Shown: positions 63,374 to 64,000 of the stretch, one piece after another
Layout: each line of letters begins with the position of its first letter
Position numbering within the stretch: position 1 is the stretch's first letter
Assembly (NCBI GenBank): GCA_020722565.1
Contig: DYKO01000002.1
Span: 1-64,000, forward strand
Length of the DNA: 64,000 nt
DNA from: Rikenella microfusus
Lineage (GTDB): Bacteria > Bacteroidota > Bacteroidia > Bacteroidales > Tenuifilaceae
Direction: 5' to 3'
Position numbers and translations under genes: made by a program
Notes under the pieces: model-generated
Databases searched by the model: none
Told to the model about the DNA's origin: nothing
What the model saw: only the letters and a program-made list of their open reading frames with translations

Positions 63374-63471
63374 GCAAAATAGGTCAATTAAATTCAGCCC
63401 AGTACTGTTAAATATTGTAATAGTTTGTGGGTGTGTATAATAAGTTATTAACAGTAAAGTATATTTTGCGA

Positions 63472-63498
63472 AAAAGCCGGGAGCTGCTCCCGGCTTTT
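63472..63498 (-). terminator. Terminator after the GH13 gene
   Basis: AAAAGCCGGGAG / CTCCCGGCTTTT 12-bp stem with a 3-base loop, followed by TTTTT on the minus strand, 14 bases after the amylase stop. Confidence 0.88.
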
Positions 63499-63512
63499 AG
63501 GATATGAGTGCG

Positions 63513-64000
63513 CTATTTTATATAGATGAAAAATTCCCAGGGTTTGAGCGTAAGCTTTTCGTCTTTAACAAACTCTTTTGAACCATTACTAAAGTAATCG
63601 GTGTATTGGGTGCCTAAATGTGCATCACCTGTAATTATTATATTTTGCTCTTTAGATGAAAGATTGAAAATGGCAAAAAGTTTCTGGTTCTCATTCTCCC
63701 GAACAAAAGCAAATACTGAGCTATCTGCAGTTGTGGTTATCCGAAAGATATCGGCTCCAATTTCACCGGCATTCAACACCGAAGTTTTTTTCTTAAGTGC
63801 AGTCAATTTCTTATAAAAATCAGTCATCCCCGTGCTATCGGTCCAATACACTTGGTCCTTTTCAAAAAAAGCCAGTCGGCGATTAAAACCTACTTCTTGG
63901 CCGTTGTAAATAAGGGGAATACCATCGAGCACAAAGGTAAGGGCAGCCATGGTTTTTACGGCATCGCCCATTCGCTCGAATTCGGTACCATTCCATGAAT
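63513..64000 (-). CDS. Alpha-amylase family (GH13) enzyme, 3' part
   Basis: The C-terminal 160 or so residues of a GH13 glycoside hydrolase; the gene runs off the window edge. Visible are the end of the catalytic barrel (SWNGTEFERMGDAVKTMAA, then DGIPLIYNGQEVG) and a C-terminal all-beta domain (FAFVRENENQKLFAIFNLSS ... LTLKPWEFFIYIK). It should act on alpha-glucans. The N-terminal part, signal peptide and catalytic Asp/Glu lie outside the window. Confidence 0.88.
   Translation of the reverse strand, partial: SWNGTEFERMGDAVKTMAALTFVLDGIPLIYNGQEVGFNRRLAFFEKDQVYWTDSTGMTDFYKKLTALKKKTSVLNAGEIGADIFRITTTADSSVFAFVRENENQKLFAIFNLSSKEQNIIITGDAHLGTQYTDYFSNGSKEFVKDEKLTLKPWEFFIYIK

Noticed and set aside
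1-64000. CRISPR arrays, tRNA, rRNA, prophage or intact IS elements
   Set aside because: Intergenic gaps are short (under about 310 bases) and none showed regular repeats, cloverleaf-like sequence, integrase or transposase genes.

Overview
The window looks like a chromosomal segment of a Bacteroidota bacterium, most likely of the Bacteroidales/Marinilabiliales type (inference). The evidence is a secreted peptidase with a type IX secretion C-terminal domain, two DUF1573 proteins, a DUF3276 (PUR-alpha-like) protein, a CCDC81-type HU plus SPOR protein, a FeoA-FeoB fusion, long NusB and SecA variants, and repeated promoter-like matches to the Bacteroidota TTG - N20 - TAnnTTTG pattern with few Shine-Dalgarno sites. 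Coding density is high. I see no rRNA, tRNA, CRISPR array, intact insertion sequence or prophage.

Layout. 1-4.3 kb: end of a probable carotenoid cluster (a gene tail, CruF-like protein, acyltransferase, family 2 glycosyltransferase), then a TPR-like periplasmic protein and a porin-like barrel. 4.3-8 kb: a TPP-riboswitch-controlled thiamine operon (thi4, thiE, thiC, thiD) that makes the thiazole with an archaeal-type His Thi4. 8.1-10.8 kb: feoAB iron uptake plus a 54-residue FeoB-associated Cys-rich protein. 11-16.5 kb: DUF3276 gene, then a forward cluster nusB, DUF1573 lipoprotein, yajC, ybbR, coaE, TerB-DnaJ, PQ-loop, DUF5606. 16.5-19.7 kb: a small inverted-repeat element, a HAD phosphatase, a second DUF1573 protein and the NAD salvage pair pncB-pncA. 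19.8-25.5 kb: a C10 peptidase and a C69 dipeptidase in one operon, and a lipoprotein of unknown function. 25.6-33.2 kb: universal stress protein, YebC, an unusual Ca2+-ATPase, a flavin-binding protein, a YgjP-type metallopeptidase and the HU/SPOR protein.

33.3-45.8 kb is the most distinctive region. A Crp/Fnr regulator and response regulator diverge from an about 11 kb chemotaxis cluster: response regulator, coiled-coil protein with a CheZ-like DxxxQ motif, STAS, cheY, cheA, cheW, cheR, a histidine-kinase-like protein whose phospho-acceptor His is Asn, cheD, cheB and a GAF/PAS membrane sensor. No transmembrane chemoreceptor, flagellar or cheC/cheZ gene lies nearby. A perfect TGAT-N4-ATCA site sits between the two divergent units.

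45.8-52.8 kb: a seven-gene, AT-rich surface-glycan operon (SDR, hexapeptide acyltransferase, LegC-type aminotransferase, NeuD-type acyltransferase, CBS-nucleotidyltransferase, glycosyltransferase, flippase). 52.8-64 kb: housekeeping genes folD, ffh, a barrel protein, argS, secA, ferritin, dnaX and the end of a GH13 amylase. dnaX carries an A10 tract exactly where a gamma/tau slippage site would be expected.
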